Source: Sediminibacterium sp.
GTDB lineage: Bacteria; Bacteroidota; Bacteroidia; Chitinophagales; Chitinophagaceae
NCBI GenBank assembly: GCA_028687975.1
Contig: JAQTZD010000001.1
Location: 1 to 55,995 of the forward strand
Reading direction: 5' to 3'
Length of the DNA stretch: 55,995 nt
Position numbers and translations under genes: made by a program. Numbering within the stretch: position 1 is the first letter of the stretch; every line of letters starts with the position of its first letter. Shown here piece after piece: positions 42,524 through 51,996 of the stretch. The notes under the pieces are model-generated. The model did no database searches. It saw nothing but the letters and a program-made list of their open reading frames with translations, and was not told where the DNA came from.

Positions 42524-45493
42524 ATGAGAAGAGTACTCTCCCAATTCGGGTTGTTTATGTTTGTGACCCTGCTGAGTATTTCGGCTGTAGCACAACAGTC
42601 AACAACCGTTTCCGGTAGTGTTAAAAACGGCAAAACAAAAGAAGCGCTTTCTGCTGTTTCCGTTTCTGTTAAAGGAGGCACAGCCGGAACTTATACAGAC
42701 GATAAAGGAAATTTTAAATTTTCCACTGTACAGAAATTACCATTTACACTGATTTTTTCCTCTGTAGGATATGCAGCCAAGGAAGTAACAGTGAAAAGCA
42801 ACAATGAAGATGTAGTAGTTGAATTGGAAACATCTTTCACCCTGGGTGATGAGATTGTGGTTTCCGCATCAAGGGTTCCGGAGCGTATTCTGGAGTCGCC
42901 TGTATCTATCGAAAGATTGAGTGCTACAGCGATCCGCAATGCTCCAGCTGCCAATTACTACGATATGATTGCTACACTGAAAGGTGTAGACGTGGTTTCT
43001 GCCAGCTTAACTTTCACCAGCATCGGTACCCGCGGTTTCAACTCCAGCGGTAACACCCGTTTAAACCAGATTGTAGACGGTATGGACAACCAGGCTCCTG
43101 GTTTGAACTTCCCTGTTGGTAGTGTGGTTGGTTTAACTGAACTGGATGTAGACAACATCGAATTATTGCAAGGTGCTTCTTCGGCTCTGTATGGTCCGGG
43201 TGGTACCAACGGTACTTTGCTGATCAACAGCAAGAACCCTTTTAAATACCAGGGGCTGAGCTTCCAGATTAAGCAGGGTGCAAACCATGTAGACGGTAAG
43301 CAGCGTCCAAGAGCGCCATACTACGACTGGAGTCTCCGTTGGGCTAAGAAAGTGAACGACAGATTTGCTTATAAAATCAACGTGCAGTTTATTCAGGCGC
43401 AGGACTGGCTGGCCAACAATACCAGCAACTATCTCCGTGCACCATTATCTTCCAGCCCGAATGGAAACGTGATTGCCGGTACCAGAATGACCGATCCAAA
43501 CTATGATGGAGTAAATATTTATGGTGATGAAACCAATACAGACCTGCGCGGTGCGTTTGCAGGTTTGATTGCTTCTACACCTTTCCTGGGTGTGTTGCCT
43601 GTTGGTACATTCCCTGGTATCTCTACTCCGGTGCCTATTCCTACTGCCGGTGTGGTTAGTTATTTTGCGAACAGACCTACCTATGTTTCCAGAACTGGTT
43701 ATAATGAAAATCAGGTAGTGGATCCAACTACCCTCAATGTGAAACTGGGTGGAGCACTGCATTACAAGCTCAACGATAAAATTGAAGCTATCCTCGCAGG
43801 TAACTGGGGTTATGGTAATACCGTTTATACCGGTAGCGACCGTTATGCCCTGAAAGACCTGAAAATGGCGCAGTACAAACTGGAGTTCAAAGCCAAAAAC
43901 TGGTATGTAAGAGCTTATGTTACCCGTGAAAACTCCGGTAGTGCTTACAACGCCACCGTTACAACCCGTTTATTCAACGAAGCCTGGAAGCCAAGTGCTA
44001 CACAATGGTATCCTCAGTTTGTAGCCGCAACCGTTGGTAGCCCAACAAGCGGTGCCCTGGGTACCTGGCTGGCTGCGCTCGGACCTGCCTATGGCGCTGG
44101 TTTGGGTGCCGGTTTAACTCCAACTGCTGCTTTGGCTGCTGCTCAAAATGCTGCTGCCGGTGCTGTTGCAACCAGAAATATAGATATTCTGAATGCTGCC
44201 CGTACAGTTGCTGATATTGGCCGTCCTGTAGGATATGTTGCCAGCAACCCGCTGTTCCAGTCTGTAGCTTCCACACCAATTTCCAAAGGTGGTGGTCTGT
44301 TTGTAGACAGAACAGGGCTGAATACCCTGGAAGGTCAGTACAACCTGACTGAGGACCTCGGACTGGCTTCTTCCGGTACAGATATCATGATTGGCGGTAA
44401 CGTTCGTCAGTATGTTCTGGATTCGAAAGGAACCCTGTTTGCAGATACTGCAGGTGTAATCAAAATCACTGAAACCGGTGGTTATGTTCAGGTTTCTCAG
44501 AAATTACTGGGAGATCGCCTGAAAATTACTGCTTCCGGCCGTTACGATAAGAACTCTAACTTCAAGGGTCGCTTTACACCAAGGGTATCTGCGGTGGTGA
44601 AACTGGCTCAGGATCATAACCTGCGTTTGTCTTACCAGTCTGCATACCGTTTCCCAACTACGCAGAACCAGTGGATCAACCTGTCTGTTGGTGGTGGTAC
44701 CCGCTTAATGGGTGGTGTGCCTCAACTGAGAGATGGCTACAACTTCTCCGGAAATCCAGCATACAGCTTAGCCAGCGTACAGGCTTTCGGTGCAAGCGCA
44801 CTGGCTGGAGCTCCTAACCCTGGCCTGTTACAGGTTCAGCAGTTTGATGAATTCAAGCCAGAGTCTACCACTTCTTTTGAAGTAGGTTACAAGGGCCTGA
44901 TCGCTAAAAGATTGTTGATTGATGTTTACGGATACTGGGCAAACTACCAGAACTTCCTGTCTGGTGTTACCGTTATCCAGCAAAGAACCGGTATTCCTTC
45001 CAGCCTGCTGAACCTTCTGGATGCTAACAAGCGCATTGCTTACAGCATTTCTGTGAACGCTCCTGGTAAAGTGAAGGTAAGTGGTTGGGGTGCATCTGCA
45101 GAGTACCTGTTCCCTAAGAACTACTCTCTGAACGCCAATGTATATTCTGATGTAATTGGTGACCTGCCTGCAGGATTTGTATCTTACTTCAATACTCCTA
45201 AGTACCGTTTCAATGCCGGCTTCAGCAACTCCGGATTCGGTAAGGAAAACCGCTTTGGTTTCAATGTTACCTATAAGTGGGTGGATGGTTTCTACTACGA
45301 AGGAACCTTCGCTGTAGGAAATGTGCCTTCGTATTCTACATTCGATGCACAAGTGAGCTACAAGCTCCTGAAAACCAAATCCATTGTTAAACTGGGTGGA
45401 ACCAACCTCCTGAACAAGTACTATACCAACGGTTATGGTAACGTACAGATCGGTGGATTGTACTACCTGAGCTTTGGCTGGAACGTATTTTAA
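42524..45493 (+). CDS. TonB-dependent receptor with carboxypeptidase-like N-terminal domain
   Basis: Outer-membrane importer energised by TonB. Signal peptide (FGLFMFVTLLSISAVAQQ), CarboxypepD_reg-like domain about 26-105 (SGSVKNGKTKEALSAVSVSV), plug domain about 110-225 (VSASRVPERILESPVSIER, LQGASSALYGPGGTNGTLLI), then the beta barrel ending YYLSFGWNVF. 989 aa. No SusD gene follows, so it is not a SusC/D glycan system. A surface loop around residues 505-550 is rich in Ala and Gly. Codons are strongly skewed to a few preferred triplets (e.g. AAC, GGT), suggesting high expression. Ends in a strong terminator. Confidence 0.93.
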   Translation: MRRVLSQFGLFMFVTLLSISAVAQQSTTVSGSVKNGKTKEALSAVSVSVKGGTAGTYTDDKGNFKFSTVQKLPFTLIFSSVGYAAKEVTVKSNNEDVVVELETSFTLGDEIVVSASRVPERILESPVSIERLSATAIRNAPAANYYDMIATLKGVDVVSASLTFTSIGTRGFNSSGNTRLNQIVDGMDNQAPGLNFPVGSVVGLTELDVDNIELLQGASSALYGPGGTNGTLLINSKNPFKYQGLSFQIKQGANHVDGKQRPRAPYYDWSLRWAKKVNDRFAYKINVQFIQAQDWLANNTSNYLRAPLSSSPNGNVIAGTRMTDPNYDGVNIYGDETNTDLRGAFAGLIASTPFLGVLPVGTFPGISTPVPIPTAGVVSYFANRPTYVSRTGYNENQVVDPTTLNVKLGGALHYKLNDKIEAILAGNWGYGNTVYTGSDRYALKDLKMAQYKLEFKAKNWYVRAYVTRENSGSAYNATVTTRLFNEAWKPSATQWYPQFVAATVGSPTSGALGTWLAALGPAYGAGLGAGLTPTAALAAAQNAAAGAVATRNIDILNAARTVADIGRPVGYVASNPLFQSVASTPISKGGGLFVDRTGLNTLEGQYNLTEDLGLASSGTDIMIGGNVRQYVLDSKGTLFADTAGVIKITETGGYVQVSQKLLGDRLKITASGRYDKNSNFKGRFTPRVSAVVKLAQDHNLRLSYQSAYRFPTTQNQWINLSVGGGTRLMGGVPQLRDGYNFSGNPAYSLASVQAFGASALAGAPNPGLLQVQQFDEFKPESTTSFEVGYKGLIAKRLLIDVYGYWANYQNFLSGVTVIQQRTGIPSSLLNLLDANKRIAYSISVNAPGKVKVSGWGASAEYLFPKNYSLNANVYSDVIGDLPAGFVSYFNTPKYRFNAGFSNSGFGKENRFGFNVTYKWVDGFYYEGTFAVGNVPSYSTFDAQVSYKLLKTKSIVKLGGTNLLNKYYTNGYGNVQIGGLYYLSFGWNVF

Positions 45494-45525
45494 TATATAT
45501 AATTGGATTAATAAGTATTCTCTGT

Positions 45526-45555
45526 CCCTCTCCGGTTTCCGGAGAGGGATTTTTT
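45526..45555 (+). terminator. Terminator after the TonB receptor
   Basis: CCCTCTCCGG and CCGGAGAGGG form a perfect 10-bp stem with TTT loop, followed by ATTTTTT. Confidence 0.92.
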
Positions 45556-45577
45556 CGTTTTATATGTCTTAATCTTC

Positions 45578-45585
45578 TATTTTTG
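45578..45585 (+). promoter_or_regulatory. -7 element of the pdhB promoter
   Basis: TATTTTTG matches TAnnTTTG, 24 nt before the pdhB start. A clean -33 TTTG is not seen, as the region overlaps the preceding terminator. Confidence 0.45.
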
Positions 45586-45608
45586 TGCACATTTTAAAAT
45601 GACTGATT

Positions 45609-46595
45609 ATGCGATCTATTGCTTTTAGAGAAGCCCTTCGTGAGGCGATGAGTGAAGAGATGAGAAGAGACGAGCGGGTATTCCTGATGGGAGAGGAAGT
45701 GGCTGAATACAATGGTGCTTATAAAGTAAGTCAGGGTATGCTGGCTGAGTTTGGCGCCAAGCGGGTAATTGATACCCCCATTGCAGAACTTGGATTCACT
45801 GCTGTGGCGGTAGGTGCTGCGCAAAATGGACTTCGCCCGGTTGTTGAATTTATGACCTGGAACTTTGCCGTACTGGCCATGGACCAGATTCTGAATACTG
45901 CTTCTAAAATGCTCGCAATGAGTGGTGGCCAGATTGGTTGTCCGATTGTGTTCAGGGGACCTAACGGAAGCGCGGGTCAGCTGGGTGCACAACACTCTAC
46001 TGCTTTTGAAAGCTATTATGCCAATATTCCCGGATTGAAAGTGGTATCTCCTTCCAATGGATATGATGCCAAGGGCTTGCTGAAACAGGCCATCCGCTAT
46101 GAAGAAGATCCGGTGATGTTCATGGAAAGTGAAGTGATGTACGGAGATAAATCGGATGTTCCGGAAGAAGAATACTATATCCCGCTGGGTAAAGCGGATG
46201 TAAAGAAACAAGGTCGCGATGTAACCATTGTTTCTTTTAATAAAATGGTCAAAGTTGCACTAGGTGCTGCTGCAGAGCTCGAAAAAGAAGGCATTAGCGC
46301 AGAAGTGATCGATCTCAGAACCATTCGCCCGCTCGACTGGATGACCATTCTCGAAAGTGTTAAGAAAACCAATCGCCTGGTAATTGTGGAAGAACAATGG
46401 CCTTTTGCTTCTGTTTCTTCCGAGATCAGCTACCGCATTCAGAAAGAAGGGTTTGATTACCTGGATGCTCCGATCAGAAGAATCACCAGCGCTGATGCGC
46501 CGATGCACTATGCACCTAACCTTACAGCGCTCGCTATTCCCGATGTGAGCAGAACCGTGAAACTGGTGAAGGAAGTGATGTACATGAAAAAATAA
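45609..46595 (+). CDS. pdhB: Pyruvate dehydrogenase E1 component, beta subunit
   Basis: The E1 beta subunit with alpha decarboxylates pyruvate in the PDH complex. The 328-residue product shows the transketolase-like pyrimidine-binding domain (REALREAMSEEMRRDERVFLMGEEVAEYNGAY begins it), FMTWNFAVLAMDQILN, GPNGSAGQLGAQHS and the C-terminal domain (EEQWPFASVSSEI, DAPIRRIT, DAPMHYAP). Full length. No pdhA or E2 gene is adjacent. Its stop overlaps the ATG of the next TonB receptor gene (TAATG). Confidence 0.95.
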   Translation: MRSIAFREALREAMSEEMRRDERVFLMGEEVAEYNGAYKVSQGMLAEFGAKRVIDTPIAELGFTAVAVGAAQNGLRPVVEFMTWNFAVLAMDQILNTASKMLAMSGGQIGCPIVFRGPNGSAGQLGAQHSTAFESYYANIPGLKVVSPSNGYDAKGLLKQAIRYEEDPVMFMESEVMYGDKSDVPEEEYYIPLGKADVKKQGRDVTIVSFNKMVKVALGAAAELEKEGISAEVIDLRTIRPLDWMTILESVKKTNRLVIVEEQWPFASVSSEISYRIQKEGFDYLDAPIRRITSADAPMHYAPNLTALAIPDVSRTVKLVKEVMYMKK

Positions 46596-48670
46596 TGGCG
46601 TTTAAAATTATACCGCTTTTCGCAGCCTGTGCTATAGCCCCTCTGTTGGGTTGTGCACAGGCTGCTTTGTTTTCTGCATCTGCGGATACCAGCTTAAAAG
46701 AAGTGGTAGTAACCGCTTTTAACAGCAATATGCGCTGGAAGGAGGTTCCTGCCGCCGTTGCTGTGCTGTCTGCCCGCGACCTGCAGCAATCTGCTCCTGT
46801 ATCTTTTGTTCCTGTGATGAATACGGTTCCGGGTGTACGCATGGAAGAGCGGTCTCCGGGAAGCTATCGGTTATCGCTTCGCGGAAGCCTGTTGCGTTCT
46901 CCTTTTGGGGTCCGGAACATCAAAGTGTACTGGAACGATATTCCGCTTACAGATGCTACAGGCAACACGTATATTAATCTGTTGGATCTACAACAGGTAA
47001 GCCAGGTAGAAATTGCCAAAGGGCCTGCTGCCAGTGTGTATGGAGCGGGTACAGGCGGTGCTGTTTTGTTCAATCAGCCCCTTGCTTTTGCCGATACCGC
47101 TGCCAATCGTTTCCGGTTCGGGCTCACAGCCGGTTCTTATGGTCTTAACCAGCAACAGGTTGAATGGCTGTACAGCAATGCCCGTTTCAGCAGTTCTTTG
47201 CAGCTGAATCGGTTGCAATCGGATGGATACAGAGACCAGTCTGCTCTGCTGAAATCGGGCCTCGTTTGGCAAACCGCCATCAACGGCGGAGCACACCAGT
47301 GGAACACCCTGTTTTTGTATACCGATCTTTCGTACGGAACACCGGGAGGCATTACTGCCGCGCAAATGCAGTTAAATCCCAGACTTTCCAGACAGCCGGC
47401 CGGTGGCCTGCCCGGTGCACTGGAACAAAAAGCAACCATCTTCAATCGAACGGCGTTGGGCGCCATCCGGCACCAGTATCGCATCAGTGAAAAATTATTC
47501 CTCAAAGATTTTATTTCGCTGAGCAGTACCCGGTTTGCGAATCCATTTATCACCAATTACGAAAAAAGAAATGAGCTGAACCTCAGCATGGGCCTGCAAT
47601 TGGTGTACCAGCCTTTTACGCAGCTGCCTCAAATGCAGTGGGTCAACGGAATGGAATGGATGATCAACGAAGCATCCATCAACAACTATGATAACAAGGG
47701 TGGTATTGCAGGCTCTATTCAATACGGCGATATGATTTACAGCAGGCAGGGATTTTTCTTTTCGCAACTCAAACTGCCATTGGGCAACAGGCTCACTGCT
47801 TCCCTGGGGTTCAGCATGAATCACCAGGCATACCAGTATAAAAGGCTTACAGACCCCGCTTCGCAATTTCAGGACAGAACCATCCATGCTTCATTCGTGC
47901 CCAGGATGGCATTGTCTTACCGGCTCAACGACCAGCTGCAGCTTTATGCATTGGCCGCTGAAGGTTTTTCTTCGCCCAGTCTCGCGGAACTGCGTCCTTC
48001 CGATGGAAATTTTTATCCCTTCCTGAATGCGGAAAGGGGGTGGAATATGGAAGTAGGTATTAAAGGTTTTCTTTTACAACAACGGATCAGTTTTGATCTT
48101 GCGTATTACCGTTTCCTGCTCCGCGATGCCATTGCCAGAAGAACAGACGCTGCTGGTGCGGAATATTTTGTGAATGCAGGCAATGTATTGCAGCAAGGAG
48201 TGGAGCTGTCGTTGAAATACAAGGTTTATACCAACGACCGTACATTCATTCAATCCATTGCACTGAACAATGGGTTCAGTTATCAGCCCTACCGTTTCAA
48301 AGATTTCCGGCAGGGAATCGTTCAACTGGATGGCAAACAACTCACCGGTGTTCCGGAAATAATAAATGTGTTAGGCATTGGCCTGGAAGCAAAGCAGGGT
48401 TGGTACCTGAATGCGATGCTGAACACCACCGGTTCCATTCCGCTGAACGATGCCAATACGGTTACAGCAGGTTCCTATGAATTGCTGCAGGCAAAGTTGG
48501 GAAAGACTTTTACCTGCAAACAAACAAGGATCAATATATTCCTTGGCGCAGACAACCTGCTGAACCAGCGGTACAGCCTGGGGAACGATATCAATGCGTT
48601 TGGTAACCGCTATTTTAACCCCGCACCGGCAAGAAACTGGTATGCAGGTATCCGATTCGCGTTGCATTGA
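46595..48670 (+). CDS. TonB-dependent receptor, FecA/siderophore type
   Basis: A 691-residue outer-membrane receptor. The N-terminal signal ends near LLGCAQA, then LKEVVVTAF (TonB-box-like region), the plug (VPAAVAVLSARDLQ, MEERSPGSYRLSLRGSLLRS, KGPAASVYGAGTGGAVLF) and a barrel ending NWYAGIRFALH. No carboxypeptidase-like domain. Size and plan fit iron-chelate or vitamin receptors; the substrate is unknown. Translation is coupled to pdhB by TAATG, an odd pairing. A lipobox-like LLGC lies in the signal, but cleavage by signal peptidase I after AQA is equally possible. Confidence 0.93.
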   Translation: MAFKIIPLFAACAIAPLLGCAQAALFSASADTSLKEVVVTAFNSNMRWKEVPAAVAVLSARDLQQSAPVSFVPVMNTVPGVRMEERSPGSYRLSLRGSLLRSPFGVRNIKVYWNDIPLTDATGNTYINLLDLQQVSQVEIAKGPAASVYGAGTGGAVLFNQPLAFADTAANRFRFGLTAGSYGLNQQQVEWLYSNARFSSSLQLNRLQSDGYRDQSALLKSGLVWQTAINGGAHQWNTLFLYTDLSYGTPGGITAAQMQLNPRLSRQPAGGLPGALEQKATIFNRTALGAIRHQYRISEKLFLKDFISLSSTRFANPFITNYEKRNELNLSMGLQLVYQPFTQLPQMQWVNGMEWMINEASINNYDNKGGIAGSIQYGDMIYSRQGFFFSQLKLPLGNRLTASLGFSMNHQAYQYKRLTDPASQFQDRTIHASFVPRMALSYRLNDQLQLYALAAEGFSSPSLAELRPSDGNFYPFLNAERGWNMEVGIKGFLLQQRISFDLAYYRFLLRDAIARRTDAAGAEYFVNAGNVLQQGVELSLKYKVYTNDRTFIQSIALNNGFSYQPYRFKDFRQGIVQLDGKQLTGVPEIINVLGIGLEAKQGWYLNAMLNTTGSIPLNDANTVTAGSYELLQAKLGKTFTCKQTRINIFLGADNLLNQRYSLGNDINAFGNRYFNPAPARNWYAGIRFALH

Positions 48671-48696
48671 TTAACTTAGCAAACAACTTATTGAAT

Positions 48697-49848
48697 ATGC
48701 CAGCCATTTTAATCATCGATGATGAACGTGCCATCCGGAATGTGTTGAAGGACATTTTAGGAAATGAGGGCTACCAGGTAGAAGAAGCTGCCGATGGGGA
48801 AGACGGGTTTAAAAAACTGAAAGCCGGTCGTTTTGATGCAGTACTCTGCGATATCAAAATGCCCAAACTGGATGGTATAGAATTTTTACAAAAAGCCCGG
48901 GAAGAAGTGCCCGATGTGCCGGTGATTATGATCAGCGGACACGGAAATATTGAAACAGCGGTAGATGCTGTTAAGAAAGGGGCGTACGATTATATCTCCA
49001 AGCCGCCGGATCTCAACAGACTCCTGATCACCATTCGCAATGCACTCGACAGAACCATGCTGGTGCAACAAACAAAAGTGTTGAAAAAGAAAGTTTCCGG
49101 TGTTCAGGAAATCATTGGAGAAAGCAGCCCCATTCATAAAATCAAAGAAACGATTGAGAAAGTGGCACCCACCGATGCCCGCGTGTTGATTACCGGAGAG
49201 AACGGAAGCGGTAAGGAACTGGTGGCAAGGTGGCTGCACGAAAAAAGCAACAGGTCGGCCTATCCCATTGTGGAAGTGAATTGTGCGGCCATACCGGGAG
49301 AACTCATCGAAAGTGAATTGTTCGGTCACGAAAAGGGCTCATTTACCTCTGCCATCAAACAACGCATCGGAAAGTTTGAACAGGCCAATGGAGGTACCCT
49401 TTTCCTGGATGAAATCGGTGATATGAGCCTGGAAGCCCAGGCCAAAGTACTCCGGGCCTTACAGGAAGGAAAAATTACCCGGGTGGGCGGCGACAAGGAA
49501 ATCAGTGTGGATGTGCGGGTGATCGCTGCTACCAATAAGGATTTACTGCAGGAAGTGGAAGCCAGAAATTTCCGGCTCGATCTGTACCACAGGCTGGGAG
49601 TGATCCTCATTCATGTGCCTTCTCTGAATGAACGCAGGGAAGATATTCCGCTGCTGGTAGATCATTTTCTGACCGCTATTGCTGCCGAATACAGGCAGGC
49701 AAAAAAAGCAATTGCAGCAAAGGCCCTGGAGGCACTGCAGCAACACAACTGGACCGGAAATATCCGGGAACTCCGGAATGTGGTGGAGCGGCTGGTGATT
49801 CTTTCGGGTAAGGAAATCACCGCAGACGACGTGAAAAACTATATTTAG
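48697..49848 (+). CDS. Sigma-54-type response regulator lacking a DNA-binding domain
   Basis: The 383-residue protein has a receiver domain (1-120; phospho-acceptor Asp52, Lys102) and a sigma-54-interacting AAA+ domain (about 137-360) with Walker A GENGSGKE at 167-174 and LFLDEIGDM as Walker B. The loop that normally reads GAFTGA is GSFTSA here (214-219). The protein ends at VKNYI just after the AAA+ lid, so the usual Fis-type HTH is missing. ATG 48697 is chosen because MPAILIIDDE is the typical receiver start; the frame stays open to a TTG in the previous gene. No histidine kinase gene is adjacent. Confidence 0.93.
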   Translation: MPAILIIDDERAIRNVLKDILGNEGYQVEEAADGEDGFKKLKAGRFDAVLCDIKMPKLDGIEFLQKAREEVPDVPVIMISGHGNIETAVDAVKKGAYDYISKPPDLNRLLITIRNALDRTMLVQQTKVLKKKVSGVQEIIGESSPIHKIKETIEKVAPTDARVLITGENGSGKELVARWLHEKSNRSAYPIVEVNCAAIPGELIESELFGHEKGSFTSAIKQRIGKFEQANGGTLFLDEIGDMSLEAQAKVLRALQEGKITRVGGDKEISVDVRVIAATNKDLLQEVEARNFRLDLYHRLGVILIHVPSLNERREDIPLLVDHFLTAIAAEYRQAKKAIAAKALEALQQHNWTGNIRELRNVVERLVILSGKEITADDVKNYI

Positions 49849-49919
49849 CAAAACTTTTTGCCCTGTAAGGGGTACATTAGAAACGGATTGAATATTTTTA
49901 GCCTTCTTAAATCAATATT

Positions 49920-51425
49920 ATGGGTCTTTTGCTGTTTATTATTGGCACCATCGGCTGGCACGTTGGAATGTATGGAATGTTTAAAAAAGCCGGAATTGAA
50001 CCCTGGAAGGCCCTGATTCCTTTCTACAATACCTGGCTGATAGTGGAGACAATGAACATCAGCAAAATCTGGTTCTGGTTGCAATTGATTCCGATCGCCG
50101 GTCAGTTCATTACCATCTGGATTACCATTATTTTTTCGATGGGTTTTAAAAAAGTTTCCGTGCCTGCACATACAGCTGTGGTGTTTTTTCCATTTCTGTA
50201 TTTTCCCTACCTGGGATTTTCGGCAAAGGAAAAATGGTATGGCCCTGAATCCCTGAAATTGTACTACAAGCCTGCCTCCCGCGAATGGATTGATGCCGGT
50301 GTGTTTGCTGTAGTGGCTGCAACCCTTATCCGTGCTTTTGTTTTTGAAGCATATGTGATTCCTACAGAAAGTATGGAAAAGACCCTGCTGGTAAACGATT
50401 TCCTGTTCGTGAGCAAAATGTCTTACGGTCCCAGGGTTCCGCAAACCCCGCTGTCCTTTCCTTTCGTACACAATACCATGCCCTTTTCGCTGACGACTCC
50501 TTCTTATATCAAGGAAGTTCAGCTGCCTTATAAGCGGTTGCCTGCATTAACCGAAGTAAAACGCAACGATGCGGTAGTATTCAATTTTCCTGCAGGGGAT
50601 ACCATCATCAACCTGCCCGACTTCGGAAGCAAGATCACGTATTACGAAGTGTTGAGGAGCCAGTTCAAAGGCAACAGGGAAGCATTGAATGCAGAGTATC
50701 CTGTGCTGGTGCATCCGATGGATAAAACCGATAATTACATCAAACGTTGTGTTGGTGTTCCCGGCGATCAGATCCGGGTTAAAAATGCAGTACTGTATGT
50801 AAATAATCTGCCCGCTTATGTTTCTGCGGGTGAACAGACAGAATACATTGCTACCACCAATGGTACAGGTTTTTCTGATGAATTTCTGGAACAGGAGCTG
50901 GGCATTGATCCGGTGGATACCAAGCAGCAGTTTTCGCAGGGCCCCAATACATCAACTTATGTATTCAACATGACAGCCGCTGAAGCAGAAAAAGTACGGA
51001 AACTGCCCAATGTGGTTTCACTGGAGAAATATGTAGACACACATGCCGGTTTTGTTTTCCCCAACGACGAAGCCAACTATCCCTGGACCATCGATAATTA
51101 CGGTCCCATCAAGATTCCTAAAAAAGGGGAGCCTATTCCGGTGAATGCCTCAACCATCGAAATGTACAGAAGACTGATTACCGTGTATGAAAAAAATACC
51201 CTCGAAGAGAAGGATGGTAAATTCATCATCAACGGAAAAGAAACGACCAGTTACACACCTCAGTTGAACTACTACTGGATGATGGGAGACAACAGGCACA
51301 GAAGCCAGGACAGCCGTTTCTGGGGATTTGTTCCTGAAACGCATATTGTGGGCAAAGCTGCCATGATTTGGTTCAGCTGGGAAAAAGGTCCCCGCTGGAA
51401 AAGGCTCTTTAACATCATCAAATAA
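49920..51425 (+). CDS. lepB: Signal peptidase I with N-terminal membrane extension
   Basis: Signal peptidase I removes signal peptides from exported proteins. The first 110 residues have three or more hydrophobic segments (LLLFIIGTIGWHVGMYGMF; WFWLQLIPIAGQFITIWITI; AVVFFPFLYFPYLGF), resembling DUF5684. The catalytic domain follows with Ser151 in IPTESMEKTL, Lys275 in NYIKRCVGVPGD and the MMGDNRHRSQDSRFWGFVP box. An extended region between catalytic boxes makes it 501 aa, as in other Bacteroidota. It ends before a strong terminator. Confidence 0.95.
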   Translation: MGLLLFIIGTIGWHVGMYGMFKKAGIEPWKALIPFYNTWLIVETMNISKIWFWLQLIPIAGQFITIWITIIFSMGFKKVSVPAHTAVVFFPFLYFPYLGFSAKEKWYGPESLKLYYKPASREWIDAGVFAVVAATLIRAFVFEAYVIPTESMEKTLLVNDFLFVSKMSYGPRVPQTPLSFPFVHNTMPFSLTTPSYIKEVQLPYKRLPALTEVKRNDAVVFNFPAGDTIINLPDFGSKITYYEVLRSQFKGNREALNAEYPVLVHPMDKTDNYIKRCVGVPGDQIRVKNAVLYVNNLPAYVSAGEQTEYIATTNGTGFSDEFLEQELGIDPVDTKQQFSQGPNTSTYVFNMTAAEAEKVRKLPNVVSLEKYVDTHAGFVFPNDEANYPWTIDNYGPIKIPKKGEPIPVNASTIEMYRRLITVYEKNTLEEKDGKFIINGKETTSYTPQLNYYWMMGDNRHRSQDSRFWGFVPETHIVGKAAMIWFSWEKGPRWKRLFNIIK

Positions 51426-51454
51426 AATATTTCGTATCTTAACATACCGAAAGG

Positions 51455-51486
51455 GTCCTCTCCACACTTGTTGAGAGGACTTTTTT
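51455..51486 (+). terminator. Terminator after lepB
   Basis: GTCCTCTC (51455-51462) and GAGAGGAC (51473-51480), 10-nt loop, followed by TTTTTT. Confidence 0.9.
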
Positions 51487-51505
51487 GTCTAAACAGGGTT
51501 TGACT

Positions 51506-51991
51506 ATGCAGCAGAAAGAAGTTCGTTTTGAGTACGACATATATGATTCTATACAGGCACTCGATAAAGCAGATGCCAATTTGCTGGAGCAGGCAAGAAA
51601 AAATACTGCTTCGGCTTACGCTCCTTATTCCGAGTTCAAAGTAGGCGCGGCTGCACTGCTGGCCAACGGAGAAATGGTGAACGGAAGTAATCAGGAAAAT
51701 GCCAGTACACCGGTTGGCCTTTGCGCTGAGCGGGTATTGCTCTCTGCCATTTCATCACTGTTTCCGGATACCGCCATTCAAACCATGGCCATCAGCTTTC
51801 ACAATATGAAAGGTGCCAGTGATCACCCGATTTCGCCTTGTGGCATTTGCAGGCAAACCATTCTGGAATACCAGATTCGGTTAAAACATCCGATCCGTTT
51901 GATCCTGAGCGGCATGGAAGGTGAAGTGTATATTTTGCCGGATGCAGCCCAGTTGCTGCCGCTGAGTTTTACCAGCAACGATATGAAGTAA
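51506..51991 (+). CDS. cdd: Cytidine deaminase
   Basis: Cdd deaminates cytidine to uridine in pyrimidine salvage. The 161-residue product has the zinc ligand and proton shuttle in GLCAERV (Cys73, Glu75) and PCGICRQ (Cys112, Cys115), plus YAPYSEFKVGAA and NQENAS for substrate binding. ATG 51506 is chosen; the upstream TTG at 51485 lies in the terminator T-run. Its stop is only 5 nt from the end of the convergent desaturase-family gene. Confidence 0.95.
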   Translation: MQQKEVRFEYDIYDSIQALDKADANLLEQARKNTASAYAPYSEFKVGAAALLANGEMVNGSNQENASTPVGLCAERVLLSAISSLFPDTAIQTMAISFHNMKGASDHPISPCGICRQTILEYQIRLKHPIRLILSGMEGEVYILPDAAQLLPLSFTSNDMK

Positions 51992-51996
51992 GCTCC

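Noticed and set aside
42524..45493. SusC of a polysaccharide utilisation locus
   Set aside because: No SusD gene or glycan-locus regulator is adjacent; the next gene is pdhB behind a strong terminator.
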